A stretch of DNA of 64,000 bases, from contig NZ_NWBU01000005.1 in NCBI RefSeq assembly GCF_003050615.1, positions 124,001 to 188,000 on the forward strand, read 5' to 3'. The DNA comes from Sphingomonas oleivorans (lineage in GTDB: Bacteria; Pseudomonadota; Alphaproteobacteria; Sphingomonadales; Sphingomonadaceae). This document shows, in pieces, positions 48,946 through 58,006 of the stretch (positions are counted from its first letter, which is position 1; each line of letters starts with the position of its first letter). The position numbers and the translations under genes were made by a program. Below the pieces are notes generated by a model, which was not told the DNA's origin, searched no databases, and saw nothing but the letters and a program-made list of their open reading frames with translations.

Positions 48946-50088
48946 TCATATTTCGACGTCCCATGTCCGGGCAAAGGAATCCAGTTTCCCCAGAAAATGC
49001 TTGCGCCGCTCCTCGGAGATCCAGGCCGCGTTGAAGGCGTTGCGCTCGATGCGAACCAGTTCCTGCTGCGTCAGCGCGCTTTGCGCCTGCGCCCTGACGA
49101 GGACCTCGTTCAGATATTCACTGCCCATATAGGCGGGATCGTCCGAGTTGATCGTAACGTTGAGGCCCTGATCGAGCATGCCACGGACGACGTCGATGGG
49201 CTGTCCTTCGCTTTTGACCCGGCCCGAGAAGGTCGGGCAGACCGTGAAGAACAGGTCCCGGCGCTTTGCCAGCGCGATCAGTTCCGGCGATTGCAGGATG
49301 TTGCCGCCATGGTCGATGCGGTCGACCTTCAGGTCGACGATCGCCTGGCGGATATGGTCCAGCGTGTTCTCCTGGTTGACGTCGCAATGCGCGGTCACCT
49401 TCAGCCCCGCGGCGCGCGCCTTGGCGAAATGCGCGGCAAACTTGGCCGGCGGATTGCCCTTCTCGTCCGAATCCAGCCCCACGCCCACAAGATGCTGCTT
49501 CATCGGCAGCGCCGCATCCAGCGCCGCCATCGCCGATTCCGCCGAAAGATCGCGCACGAAGCACAGGATCAGCTGCGACTGGATGCCGAACTGCTTTTCC
49601 GCATCGGCCCGGGCGCGCGTGATCCCGCCGATCACCGCCTCCATCGGCACGCCGCGCTTCAGATGCTCCTGCGGATCGAAGAACATCTCGGCATAAAGTA
49701 TGTTCTGCGACGCCGCCTTGGCCAGATAGGCATGGGCAAGGTCATAGAAATCCTCTTCCTGCAGCAGCACCTTCATCCCGTCATAATAGATGGCAAGGAA
49801 GCTTGGCAGGTCGTGATAGACATAGCTCCGCCTCATCGCGGCGACATCGGCATAAGGCAGGGTCAGCCCGTTCCGCCGCGCGAGGGCGAATTTCATTTCT
49901 GCTTCCAGCGTGCCTTCCAGATGCACATGGAATTCCGCCTTGGGCATTTCGGCGATGAAGCGGGCCATGTCTCCGGGGTGGCGCCCGCCGCGCGCGCGTG
50001 GCCGAGCCGCATGAACCGGGAGGGATGACATGGAGCAGAGCAGCGGTGCCCAGAGCGCCGCGTGGATCACATTGCGTCTGTTGAACAT
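48946..50088 (-). CDS. adenosine deaminase-family protein with signal peptide
   Basis: A 380-aa metal-dependent deaminase. Export signal 'MFNRRNVIHAALWAPLLCSMSSLPVHA' precedes the barrel. 'AEFHVHLEGTL' holds the first two Zn His; 'VTAHCDVNQENT' the third His; 'RIDHGGNI' the catalytic His; 'TINSDDPAYMG' the Zn/catalytic Asp pair. 'LKRGVP' and 'AEMFFDPQEH' place it with adenine/adenosine deaminase-like enzymes. Periplasmic deamination would salvage extracellular purines. Start 50088 follows GGGGAGACGAGC; upstream frame to 50217 is rejected since it would bury the signal peptide. Confidence 0.88.
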   Translation of the reverse strand: MFNRRNVIHAALWAPLLCSMSSLPVHAARPRARGGRHPGDMARFIAEMPKAEFHVHLEGTLEAEMKFALARRNGLTLPYADVAAMRRSYVYHDLPSFLAIYYDGMKVLLQEEDFYDLAHAYLAKAASQNILYAEMFFDPQEHLKRGVPMEAVIGGITRARADAEKQFGIQSQLILCFVRDLSAESAMAALDAALPMKQHLVGVGLDSDEKGNPPAKFAAHFAKARAAGLKVTAHCDVNQENTLDHIRQAIVDLKVDRIDHGGNILQSPELIALAKRRDLFFTVCPTFSGRVKSEGQPIDVVRGMLDQGLNVTINSDDPAYMGSEYLNEVLVRAQAQSALTQQELVRIERNAFNAAWISEERRKHFLGKLDSFARTWDVEI

Positions 50089-50410
50089 GCTCGTCTCCCC
50101 CAAGATCTGATGACTGAAAATGCGCCCGGCTGATGTGAAAGGGCTGTCCCAGCGATGCCGGAGGCTAATGTAGCGGTCCCGTAACAGGAATGTCCGGGAG
50201 TGGGAATTCATGTCCACCGCTCAGAGCCTGTTCGAGAATGAGGCGGCTGAGGGCTGGCGAGAGATTTTTCGTGCCGGATAGGAGCGGTCGCCGCCGCTGA
50301 AAATGCGACAATCTGTCTTCCCGTGACCGCAATCCCACATTAAAGGAACGAAACGGTTTCGTTTCTTTACAAATCCACACCGCGAGCCTGAACGGGATTG
50401 CGGACACAAG
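50089..50410. promoter_or_regulatory. divergent promoter region between deaminase and PQQ dehydrogenase genes
   Basis: 322 bases without a gene. The left part serves the deaminase promoter; the right part contains the strong palindrome listed at 50342-50368 and the promoter of the dehydrogenase-tetR operon. Apart from these, no signal was seen. Confidence 0.5.
50342..50368. promoter_or_regulatory. 27-base palindromic operator upstream of the PQQ dehydrogenase-tetR operon
   Basis: AAAGGAACGAAAC, one central base, then GTTTCGTTTCTTT: the arms match at 12 of 13 positions. The inner GAAAC/GTTTC pattern is a common TetR operator style. It lies 42 bases before the dehydrogenase ATG, and a TetR gene is the second gene of the same transcript, so it is very likely that repressor's site. 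Confidence 0.75.
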
Positions 50411-52831
50411 ATGGGATTGAAGATGGGCAGACTTTCCTACTTTGGGGCCCCACGACCCGGTTGGCGTCAAACCATATTATTCGTGCTGGGCGGCCTTATG
50501 GCGCTCAGTGGTTTGTGGCTGGCCTATGGCGGGCTCGAACTGGCCAGGCTGGGCGGGAGCTGCTACTATCTGATTGCAGGGGTTGCGATGATCGCAACCG
50601 GCATCCTCTACATTTTACGCAAGCCGTCCGGCTCGGCCATTCTGGCGCTCCTCACTCTTTTCACATTCGCCTGGGCCTATCTCGAAGTAGGTTTTTCCTT
50701 CTGGGGGCTGGTGCCGCGCATCGCACCGTTCCTGGTGATGGGATTGGTCGGCGGGTTGATCCATCCGTTGACGACGGGTGGTCGCTATCGCGCTATGAGC
50801 TTTGCGGTCGCCGGCATTTTCGCCCTGGCCCTGGCGGCGGGGGGCAGCGCCATGTTCAAGCAGCATGGTGTGACCGAGGCCAAGGTTCAGCCGCAGAACG
50901 ACCGCGTCCTCGTTCAGAACGATGGCAGCCGCAACTGGCAATTTTACGGGAACGAGCCCGATGGGACGCGTTACGCGCCGTTCGATCAAATCAACAAGGA
51001 CAATGTCAAGGACCTGAAGGTCGCATGGCAGTTCCGCACCGGCGAGATGGCCGTAGGTGCATCGGAATCACAGAATACGCCGATCCAGATCGGCAGCACG
51101 GTCTATATCTGCACGCCCTTGTCGAAGGTGATCGCAGTTGATGCGGACACAGGCAAGGAAAAGTGGAAATTCGACCCGAATCCGGGTGATTACAAGACAT
51201 GGAACCGTTGCCGCGGCGTCGCTTATTATGCGCCGGCGACAGTGAAAGATCCTTACCCGATCGGTGGCGCTACCCCGGCCGCCCTGCCGGCGACGGGTGC
51301 CGCTTGCGCGCGCCGCATCGTTCAAGTGACGATGGATGCCCGCCTGATTTCGGTCGACGCCGAAACCGGCAAGCCCTGCGCCGGCTTTGGCAAGGGCGGC
51401 ACGGTCGACCTCACTGTCGGCCTTGGCGAAGTGAAGTTGAACAACGTCTTTTATTACGCCTATACGTCTCAGCCGACGATCGTCCGCAATCTGATCATTC
51501 TGGGCGGCTGGGTGTTCGACGGCCGTTCGACCAACGAACCTTCCGGTGTGATCCGTGCCTTCAGCGCCGACACGGGTGAACTCGTCTGGGCCTGGGATCT
51601 CGGCAATCCAGACATCACCAAGCTTCCTCCCGAAGGCGAAACCTACACGCGCTCTACGCCGAACATGTGGTCTCATCCCGCATTCGACGAGAGGCTGGGG
51701 CTCGTCTACCTGCCTCTTGGCAACGAGCAGCCCGACTTCTGGGGCGGCAAGCGTCCGGAGCTGACGGACAAATATTCCACATCGGTTGTCGCGCTCGATA
51801 TCGCCACGGGCCGGGACGTCTGGCATTTCCAGACTGCGCATCATGATATCTGGGACTATGACGTCGCGTCGCAGCCGTCGCTTTATGATTTGCCCGATGG
51901 CACGCCGGCCCTGATCATGCCGACGAAGCGTGGCCAGATCTTCATGCTGGACCGCCGCACAGGCAAACCCATCGCCGATGTCGTTGAGAGGAAGGTCCCT
52001 CAGGAGGTCGCCGCTGGCGACCGGCTGTCTCCCACGCAGCCTTATTCGGTCGGCATGCCGGCAATCGGCGCCAGGACGCTGACCGAACAGGATATGTGGG
52101 GCACCACCTTCTTCGACCAGCTCGCTTGCCGGATCGAGTTCCGCAAGTTGAATTACAAGGGAGAATTCACTGCCCCGCAGCTCAAGCCGACGCTGATCTA
52201 TCCAGGCTATTATGGCGGTTTCAACTGGGGTGGCGCCTCCGTCGACAAGCAGAATGGCTATTTCTTTGTCAACGATATCCGCATGCCGCAGATCGTAACG
52301 CTGCGTGCTCGTGAAGGCATAGATCCGAAGACGCTGGTTTCCGGTCATGGCGTCGGTTCCACCTATCCGATGGACGGCACGCCGTTCGTCATCGATCACA
52401 AGGCTTTCAATTCTCCTCTCGGCCTGCCCTGCCTCGCCCCGCCATGGGGCGTGTTTGCAGCGATCGACCTCAAGACGAAACAGCTCGTCTGGGAACGTCC
52501 GGCCGGCACGGTCGAAGACATCAGGATGGGCGGGATCCGGGCCGGCGTGACGGTTCCGATCGGGATGCCCACACTCGGCGGCGGCTTCACCACTGCTTCC
52601 GGTCTTATCTTTTATTCCGGGACCCAGGACTATTATCTCCGCGCCATGGATATCGCGACTGGAGAAGAACTCTGGAAAACGCGGCTTCCAGTCGGTAGTC
52701 AGGCAACTCCGATGACTTACGTCTCACCGAAAACCGGTCGACAATATATTGTCGTCGTTGCCGGTGGCGCGCGTCAGTCGCCTGATCGTGGAGACTATGT
52801 CATAGCCTTCGCTCTACCTCAGAAAGAATAG
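50411..52831 (+). CDS. membrane-bound PQQ-dependent dehydrogenase, glucose/quinate/shikimate family
   Basis: An 806-aa quinoprotein. Residues 15-145 are five membrane helices ('TILFVLGGLMALSGLWLAYGG', 'YYLIAGVAMIATGILYIL', 'AILALLTLFTFAWAYLEVGFSFWGL', 'IAPFLVMGLVGGLI', 'MSFAVAGIFALALAAGGSAM') that hold ubiquinone; the rest is an eight-bladed periplasmic propeller with 'WKFDPN', 'VWHFQTAHHDIWDYDV', 'WGTTFFDQLACRI' and 'YYLRAMDIATGEELWKTRLP'. It oxidises an aldose or polyol in the periplasm and feeds electrons to quinone. Glucose dehydrogenase is the default reading; quinate/shikimate cannot be excluded. ATG at 50411 or 50423. Composition is somewhat lower in GC than neighbours. Confidence 0.92.
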   Translation: MGLKMGRLSYFGAPRPGWRQTILFVLGGLMALSGLWLAYGGLELARLGGSCYYLIAGVAMIATGILYILRKPSGSAILALLTLFTFAWAYLEVGFSFWGLVPRIAPFLVMGLVGGLIHPLTTGGRYRAMSFAVAGIFALALAAGGSAMFKQHGVTEAKVQPQNDRVLVQNDGSRNWQFYGNEPDGTRYAPFDQINKDNVKDLKVAWQFRTGEMAVGASESQNTPIQIGSTVYICTPLSKVIAVDADTGKEKWKFDPNPGDYKTWNRCRGVAYYAPATVKDPYPIGGATPAALPATGAACARRIVQVTMDARLISVDAETGKPCAGFGKGGTVDLTVGLGEVKLNNVFYYAYTSQPTIVRNLIILGGWVFDGRSTNEPSGVIRAFSADTGELVWAWDLGNPDITKLPPEGETYTRSTPNMWSHPAFDERLGLVYLPLGNEQPDFWGGKRPELTDKYSTSVVALDIATGRDVWHFQTAHHDIWDYDVASQPSLYDLPDGTPALIMPTKRGQIFMLDRRTGKPIADVVERKVPQEVAAGDRLSPTQPYSVGMPAIGARTLTEQDMWGTTFFDQLACRIEFRKLNYKGEFTAPQLKPTLIYPGYYGGFNWGGASVDKQNGYFFVNDIRMPQIVTLRAREGIDPKTLVSGHGVGSTYPMDGTPFVIDHKAFNSPLGLPCLAPPWGVFAAIDLKTKQLVWERPAGTVEDIRMGGIRAGVTVPIGMPTLGGGFTTASGLIFYSGTQDYYLRAMDIATGEELWKTRLPVGSQATPMTYVSPKTGRQYIVVVAGGARQSPDRGDYVIAFALPQKE

Positions 52832-52835
52832 CCAA

Positions 52836-53480
52836 ATGATGGAATCGCGTCGTCCTGTCTCTCCCAAAGTTCCCCGCGGTGAGGCAAGACGGCGCGAATT
52901 GCTGTTGGAGGCCGCGCGCATTCTCCTGCGTGACGGCCTCGACGGTGCAAGCATGGATAGCATCGCGGCGGAGGCCGGGGCGTCCAAGGCAACGCTCTAC
53001 CGCCATTTCGGCGATCGTACCGGGCTTGTGGTTGCAGTGGTGCATCATCTTTGCAACGCATTCGTCAGCGACGTCGTCCAAGATCCGCCGCCGGACGCCG
53101 ACCTTCACGATGCGCTCAAAATCATTCTGTCCCAGCTCATTCAGGTGCTGGCAAAGCCGCAGCATCCGGATTTTTTCAGGCTGATCGTCTCCGGTACGAA
53201 ACTCGACCCGGCAATCGGCCGTGCATGGCATCAGCATGGGCCTATGATGTGGCAAAGGATGCTCCGCGATGTTTTCGAGCGCCAGCGTGCACTTGGCCGA
53301 ATTTCCGCAAATGCGGACTATTCGCAATATCCCGAACTATTGTTCAATGCCGTGTTCACCGAAGCGATTGTAAGAACCGTCATCCTCGACAAGGACGGAA
53401 TTGTTTCGGACGAAAGCACAGGCCACCTCGATACCTTGCTGCATCTTATTATCGGCAATATTTCTTCGAATTGCCAATAG
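52836..53480 (+). CDS. TetR-family regulator of the PQQ dehydrogenase operon
   Basis: A 214-aa TetR protein: HTH at about 18-65 ('RRRELLLEAARILLRDGLDGASMDSIAAEAGASKATLYRHFGDRTGL'), then a helical ligand domain with the TetR_C_7-like 'ADLHDALKIILSQLIQVLAKPQHPDFFRLIVSG'. It begins four bases after the dehydrogenase stop, so the two are cotranscribed and the regulator probably represses the shared promoter at the 50342 palindrome, a direct feedback loop. It converges on an AraC gene. Confidence 0.93.
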   Translation: MMESRRPVSPKVPRGEARRRELLLEAARILLRDGLDGASMDSIAAEAGASKATLYRHFGDRTGLVVAVVHHLCNAFVSDVVQDPPPDADLHDALKIILSQLIQVLAKPQHPDFFRLIVSGTKLDPAIGRAWHQHGPMMWQRMLRDVFERQRALGRISANADYSQYPELLFNAVFTEAIVRTVILDKDGIVSDESTGHLDTLLHLIIGNISSNCQ

Positions 53481-53488
53481 ACCCGGCC

Positions 53489-54298
53489 TCAGAGGGGGAG
53501 GATCGTCCGGATCGCCCGAGGCGAACGGCCGTAGCGTTGCTTGATCGAACGCGAGAAATGCGCAGCTGTCTGATAGCCGCAGCGGAAGGCGATTTCCTCG
53601 ACGCCCAGATCTGTTTGTCTCAGCAGCGCAAGCCCGGCCTCCGCCCGCCTTTTCCACAGATAGGATATCGGCGTCTCGCCCAAATGCTTTCGGAACAAGG
53701 AGATCAGATATTTGCCGTTGAGATTGCCGAGCCTGGCAAGGCTTTCGAGATCCCATTCTTCGCCATATCGCTCCTCGATCGCCTTTTTGACCATGGCGAC
53801 CGGCCGGGGCAGCGCGGCCGACGCAGCGGAACCACCGGAAGCGCAGCGGATATATTCTGCGAAGATCGCCGAACCCAAAGCATCGCGCGCCTGAGCCGCA
53901 TAGTCATGCTGTTGCGGCATCGACCAGGCGTCATGCTGCACCAGCTGCGTTGCGCTCCTGAACAGATTTTCGAGGCTGCCCATCATCGGCAGCGCGGGGG
54001 GAAGGCGATGCATCCACGCCCATTCGGGATCGCCAAAGTCGGTCGGAGAAAAGTGGCACCACATGGTGCGCGTACGCCTTTCGCGGGGCAGCGAAACCTC
54101 CAGCCGCTCGCGATAGGCCTGGAAGCTGATGGCCGGCGCTTCCACATGACGCGCCTCGCCGTCCACGACAAAGCGAATGGCGCCTTCCAGAATGATCGAT
54201 ACCTCGGCGCGCTGATCGCGATAGGCGACATGATAGACGCCCGTCTCGTTGCTTCCCTCGTGAAATGTGAAGCGGTGCCGCTGCGCGAAAAGGTCCAT
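53489..54298 (-). CDS. AraC-family transcriptional regulator
   Basis: A 269-aa regulator: N-terminal cupin ('HRFTFHEGSNETGVYHVAYRDQRAEVSIILEGAIRFVVDGEARHVEAPAISF') and C-terminal double HTH ('WDLESLARLGNLNGKYLISLFRKHLGETPISYLWKRRAEAGLALL', 'GVEEIAFRCGYQTAAHFSRSIKQRYGRSPRAIR'). It is divergent from the LLM monooxygenase gene, which is its most likely target. Confidence 0.93.
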   Translation of the reverse strand: MDLFAQRHRFTFHEGSNETGVYHVAYRDQRAEVSIILEGAIRFVVDGEARHVEAPAISFQAYRERLEVSLPRERRTRTMWCHFSPTDFGDPEWAWMHRLPPALPMMGSLENLFRSATQLVQHDAWSMPQQHDYAAQARDALGSAIFAEYIRCASGGSAASAALPRPVAMVKKAIEERYGEEWDLESLARLGNLNGKYLISLFRKHLGETPISYLWKRRAEAGLALLRQTDLGVEEIAFRCGYQTAAHFSRSIKQRYGRSPRAIRTILPL

Positions 54299-54640
54299 CG
54301 TTTCTCCGCCACCATGGCTGGCCGATCATATGGCAGGCCCGACTTTCCTATCCAGCGATCCCTGGCCATGTCCATCGGCGAATAGTCCCTGCCCTGCGCC
54401 AAGAAACCAAACAGAGCCGGATGCCCGGCAATAACGAGCGCGGCTCTCCGAATTGCGGGCCGAATTGCAGGCCGAATTGCGGGCAACTCTTCCAACCCCT
54501 GGATATTCCGGCCCGGACCTCCGCTGCCTATTCTGCTTCGGCGCATGGCGAGGGTTCGACACGGGGCGAAGGCCGGGCGGCGCGGCATTTGTCCGTCCGC
54601 TCCCCGCCTCGACCAAACAGGATCGCGGAAAGGAATCTTC
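54299..54640. promoter_or_regulatory. divergent region between AraC and LLM genes, with 12-base tandem repeats
   Basis: 342 bases. CCGAATTGCGGG, CCGAATTGCAGG, CCGAATTGCGGG stand in tandem at 54448-54483. Three copies at a 12-base period are unlike AraC half-sites, which are usually longer, but their place between regulator and target is worth noting. AAAGGA precedes the LLM start. No gene. Confidence 0.5.
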
Positions 54641-55930
54641 ATGTTTCATCTGGGCTGGTTCGTCTATGAAGCGATCCAGGGGTGGGGATCGCCGGAATTC
54701 GATCCGGCCTATGGCTGGTCCACGCCGCGGCTGCACCAGGATATGGCCCGGAAGCTCGAAGGGGCCGGGTTCGACTTCATCCTGCTCGAGGATCTGAGCG
54801 CAATTCCCGACATTTATGGCGCCAGTCGCGCGGTCTATCTGCGCGAGGCGGTCCATGCCCCCAAATTCGATCCCGCCGTCATGGCCGGTTTCATGGCCGC
54901 GGCGACGTCGCGGATCGGCATCATCCCCACGCTGACCACGAGCTTCTATCCGCCCTTCCTCCTGTCCCGGCTGACCCAGACGCTCGACCTCATGTCGGGA
55001 GGGCGGATCGGCTGGAATATCGTGACCTCCTCAAGCGAGCTGGCCGCCCGCAACTTCGGCATGCCCGGCCTTCCGGAGCATGACGAGCGTTACGATATCG
55101 CCGATGAATATGTGGAATTGTGCAAGGCGCTCTGGCGTTCATGGGAGCCCGGGGCCGTCCTGGCCGACACCATCACCGGGGTCTTCGCCGATCAGGACAA
55201 GGTGCATGCGGTGGATTTCAGCGGAGCGCATTATTCCGTGCTCGGCCCGCTCAACGTTCCGCCATCACCGCAGGGAAGACCGGTCCTCGCTCAGGCCGGC
55301 AGCTCTCCCCGGGGACGCCGCTTCGCCGCGCGCCATGCCGACATCGTGCTTACCCCGGTCAACCATCCGCCCGCGATCAAGGCGTTTCGCGACGACATTC
55401 GCCGCCTCGCGGCGGAGGAAGGGCGGGATCCGGATAGTGTAAAGGTGATGGCGCTGGCCTTTCCGCATATCTGCCGGGACAAGAAGGAAGTGGAGCAATT
55501 CCGGGCCTATCTGCAGGCCGTGCCTGACCGGCGCGTCCTTGCCTGGTTGGCGCAGCTGAGTGCGATCACGGGGATCGACATGGCGCGCTTCGACCTCGAC
55601 GAACCGCTGCCTGCAGATGTCGACACAAATGGCAGCAAGGGAACGCTCGACTGGTTGCGCAGCGGAAATGCGACCGTCCGGCAGATGGCGCTTCGCCTCG
55701 CCCGCCTCACGCCCGACACGCCGATGATCGGCACGGCGGAGCAGGTCGCAGCCGAAATGGAAGAGGTGATGGCGCAGGTGGGAGGGGACGGCTTTCTGAT
55801 TGCCGGGCCGCTTACCCCCGCGAATGTCGGCCGCGCGACGGAGTTGCTGGTTCCGGCGCTGCGTCGGCGCGGGCTCGTCCGCGATGGATATCGGCACGAC
55901 ACATTGAAAAGCCACCTTCTGGAATATTGA
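54641..55930 (+). CDS. LLM-class FMN-dependent monooxygenase (NtaA/SnaA/DszA family)
   Basis: A 429-aa FMNH2-dependent monooxygenase of the bacterial luciferase-like fold: 'GAGFDFILLEDLS', 'LTTSFYPPFLLSRLTQTLDLMSGGRIGWNIVTSSSELAARNFG' (signature block of the NtaA/SnaA/DszA group), 'DEYVELCKALWRSWEPGAVLADTITG', 'SPQGRPVLAQAGSSPRGRRFAARHADIVL'. Relatives attack nitrilotriacetate, dibenzothiophene sulfone or antibiotics; substrate here is unknown. It needs a separate flavin reductase, none next to it. The start at 54641 gives the family N-terminus MFHLGWF after AAAGGA. Confidence 0.92.
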   Translation: MFHLGWFVYEAIQGWGSPEFDPAYGWSTPRLHQDMARKLEGAGFDFILLEDLSAIPDIYGASRAVYLREAVHAPKFDPAVMAGFMAAATSRIGIIPTLTTSFYPPFLLSRLTQTLDLMSGGRIGWNIVTSSSELAARNFGMPGLPEHDERYDIADEYVELCKALWRSWEPGAVLADTITGVFADQDKVHAVDFSGAHYSVLGPLNVPPSPQGRPVLAQAGSSPRGRRFAARHADIVLTPVNHPPAIKAFRDDIRRLAAEEGRDPDSVKVMALAFPHICRDKKEVEQFRAYLQAVPDRRVLAWLAQLSAITGIDMARFDLDEPLPADVDTNGSKGTLDWLRSGNATVRQMALRLARLTPDTPMIGTAEQVAAEMEEVMAQVGGDGFLIAGPLTPANVGRATELLVPALRRRGLVRDGYRHDTLKSHLLEY

Positions 55931-56200
55931 GATGGCTCCATGCCTGCCTGCTCTCCAGCATGACCGCGCCAGCCGTCCCATGAACGAAAGGCAGCTTTCG
56001 ATACCATGTCCGCAGGCCCGGAACGTCCGGCAGGGGCGCTCAAGCGATGTTGACCATGCGTCAGTCAGATCTATTCATCCCGCCCGGATCTCTCTGGAAC
56101 GCCAGCCGGCTGGTCTGCCACGCTATCCCGCGCGGAACGCGCGGCGTGGGCGCCGCCGGCTCAAGTCACGCCCGAACTCCAAACTTGCCGAGGGGGCCAT
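55931..56200. other. gap without recognised feature
   Basis: 270 bases between the convergent LLM and amylase genes. Nothing coding or structured was recognised. Confidence 0.4.
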
Positions 56201-57871
56201 TCAGAGATCGGGGGGCACCCTTTCGAATAGAGCCAGCTTCCGCTCTCCCGCACAGATGATGTCTTCGCTGTCCACCCGGCAGATGTCGCCCGTATAGGCG
56301 TCTCGAACGTCCGTTCCCTCGGCGAAGATCCCGCCTGCCGGTGTCCGGGTGAAGGGCGTCGAGGCGGAATATGCGACCACGACGGCGTCGGACTGGGCGG
56401 CCGTATCCAGGCGCCGCGCAAAGACGTAGGGCGTGCGCGAGAGTTCGAGGTGGCGACCAACGCCGACTGCGGGGTGGTCGGCGCGAAAGCGGCCAAGGCG
56501 GCGCCAGTGCTCCAGACTTGCCTGTCCGTCGGCGGTATTGAGAGCGTCCCAGTTCATTGGCGTGCGCAGCCGCGCGTCCCCGGTAGCGCCCAGGGCGACC
56601 AGCGGCCTGTTGAGTTCGTCGCCATAGTAAATCTGCGCGGCGCCGGGCGCGAGCATCAGCTTGATCGCGTTTTCGAACGCCTTCTCCCGTTCGGGATCGA
56701 GCGGGGCGGGATCATCGTGGGAGGAGATGTAGTTCAGCATGCCGCGACCCGCGAACGGTCCCTCAAAGTCAGAAGCGTAGCGTGCGAACAGCTCCGGCAT
56801 CGGCTCCCGCGCGTGGCTGACGAAGCCCATGTTGATCAACGCGTCGAAGCCATAATCGAAGAAGTCGACGCGCCGGTCGCCATAGTTGTAGTCGCGATCG
56901 ATCCCGCGTTCGAAGTCGTCTAGCCCGAAGTTGAACACCTCTCCGACCATGTAGAAGTCATGTTCTTCGGCGAGCGCTGAGGGATGGCGCGCCTTCCAAT
57001 CGGTGTAGGCGAGCCGCGCTTCTGCGCCCAGGGCGGCCCACACCTGCGGGTCCACATGCTTGGCGGTGTCCACCCGGAAACCGTCGACACCATACTCCCG
57101 AACCCAGTCGGTCAGCCACTTGATCATGTAGTACTGTGGCGCGCGCGGATGGCCCGTCCGCGCGAAGAAGGCGTCGAGCTCGGCGACCTCGCGATCAAGA
57201 CGGCCTTCGGCGCGCCACTTCTCCACCAGGAATGGCGGCAACGCTACGGAGGCCTCGCTGTCGGTGCGAATGTCCGGAAGACCAGGCGCGATGAGGCAGC
57301 TGGTCGTGCCGGTGAACGTCGCGAAATCGCACGGTGGCGTGGATCGCACCCAGCTTTCGGGCCAGGCCGGATCATCGCCGCCGACAGGCGGCCCGGCATG
57401 ATTGACGATCACATCCACGATCACGCGGATGTTCTGAGCGTGCGCGAGACGGACCATTTCGGCGAAGTTCGCCTCTGTCCCGAACGCCTGGTCGATGGTT
57501 GTCCAATCCTTGGGCCAGTAGCCGTGGAAGGCGTAGGAGCGGCCGTATTCCTGCTGCGGCTGCCGCACCTGCTCAATCAGCGGCGTCGTCCAGATCGCCG
57601 TGACGCCAAGGTCACGAAAATAGCCGTCTTCAAGCTTGTCGATGACCCCTTGGATATCGCCCCCTTCGAACGAGCGCAGCGCATCGCCATCCTTCAACCG
57701 TCCATAGGCGGCGTCGTTGGAGGCATCGCCGTTCGCGAAACGATCCGTCATCAGAAAATAGATCGTGGCGTTGCCCCAGAAGGGATCGATCTCCGCAGCC
57801 CGACTGACGGGCGCCCCGGCCAGCATCAAGCCGGCGATCAACATGCTCGAACAAAACCCGTGACGCATCAT
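56201..57871 (-). CDS. secreted alpha-amylase-family (GH13) glycoside hydrolase
   Basis: A 556-aa exported GH13 enzyme. Signal peptide to about residue 25 (MRHGFCSSMLIAGLMLAGAPVSRA). Catalytic regions: 'RVIVDVIVNHAG', 'DGFRVDTAKH' with nucleophile Asp268, 'FYMVGEVFN' with acid/base Glu311, and 'YISSHDDP' with Asp386. 'FLMTDRFANGD' (Ca/substrate loop) and a C-terminal beta domain complete it. It cleaves alpha-1,4-glucans in the periplasm or outside. Start 57871 or the adjacent ATG at 57868, after GGGAGGGAGG. CTTGCAAG at 57916-57923 upstream resembles a LacI-type half-palindrome, unproved. Confidence 0.92.
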   Translation of the reverse strand: MMRHGFCSSMLIAGLMLAGAPVSRAAEIDPFWGNATIYFLMTDRFANGDASNDAAYGRLKDGDALRSFEGGDIQGVIDKLEDGYFRDLGVTAIWTTPLIEQVRQPQQEYGRSYAFHGYWPKDWTTIDQAFGTEANFAEMVRLAHAQNIRVIVDVIVNHAGPPVGGDDPAWPESWVRSTPPCDFATFTGTTSCLIAPGLPDIRTDSEASVALPPFLVEKWRAEGRLDREVAELDAFFARTGHPRAPQYYMIKWLTDWVREYGVDGFRVDTAKHVDPQVWAALGAEARLAYTDWKARHPSALAEEHDFYMVGEVFNFGLDDFERGIDRDYNYGDRRVDFFDYGFDALINMGFVSHAREPMPELFARYASDFEGPFAGRGMLNYISSHDDPAPLDPEREKAFENAIKLMLAPGAAQIYYGDELNRPLVALGATGDARLRTPMNWDALNTADGQASLEHWRRLGRFRADHPAVGVGRHLELSRTPYVFARRLDTAAQSDAVVVAYSASTPFTRTPAGGIFAEGTDVRDAYTGDICRVDSEDIICAGERKLALFERVPPDL

Positions 57872-58006
57872 CGGCCTCCCTCCCTTTGACCCGACGCTAC
57901 TTTTCGTAGAAGAATCTTGCAAGCGAACGTGGGTTGCCAATGCGGCGGCGAGATGCCGCCTTCGCAATAACAGGCCTTCAAAGGCTTTTACCGGGGAGGA
58001 TAGCGA

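Noticed and set aside
57905-57930. CTTGCAAG as a LacI-type operator for the amylase gene
   Set aside because: Only an eight-base palindrome, no second site and no LacI gene in the window; mentioned only in the amylase entry.
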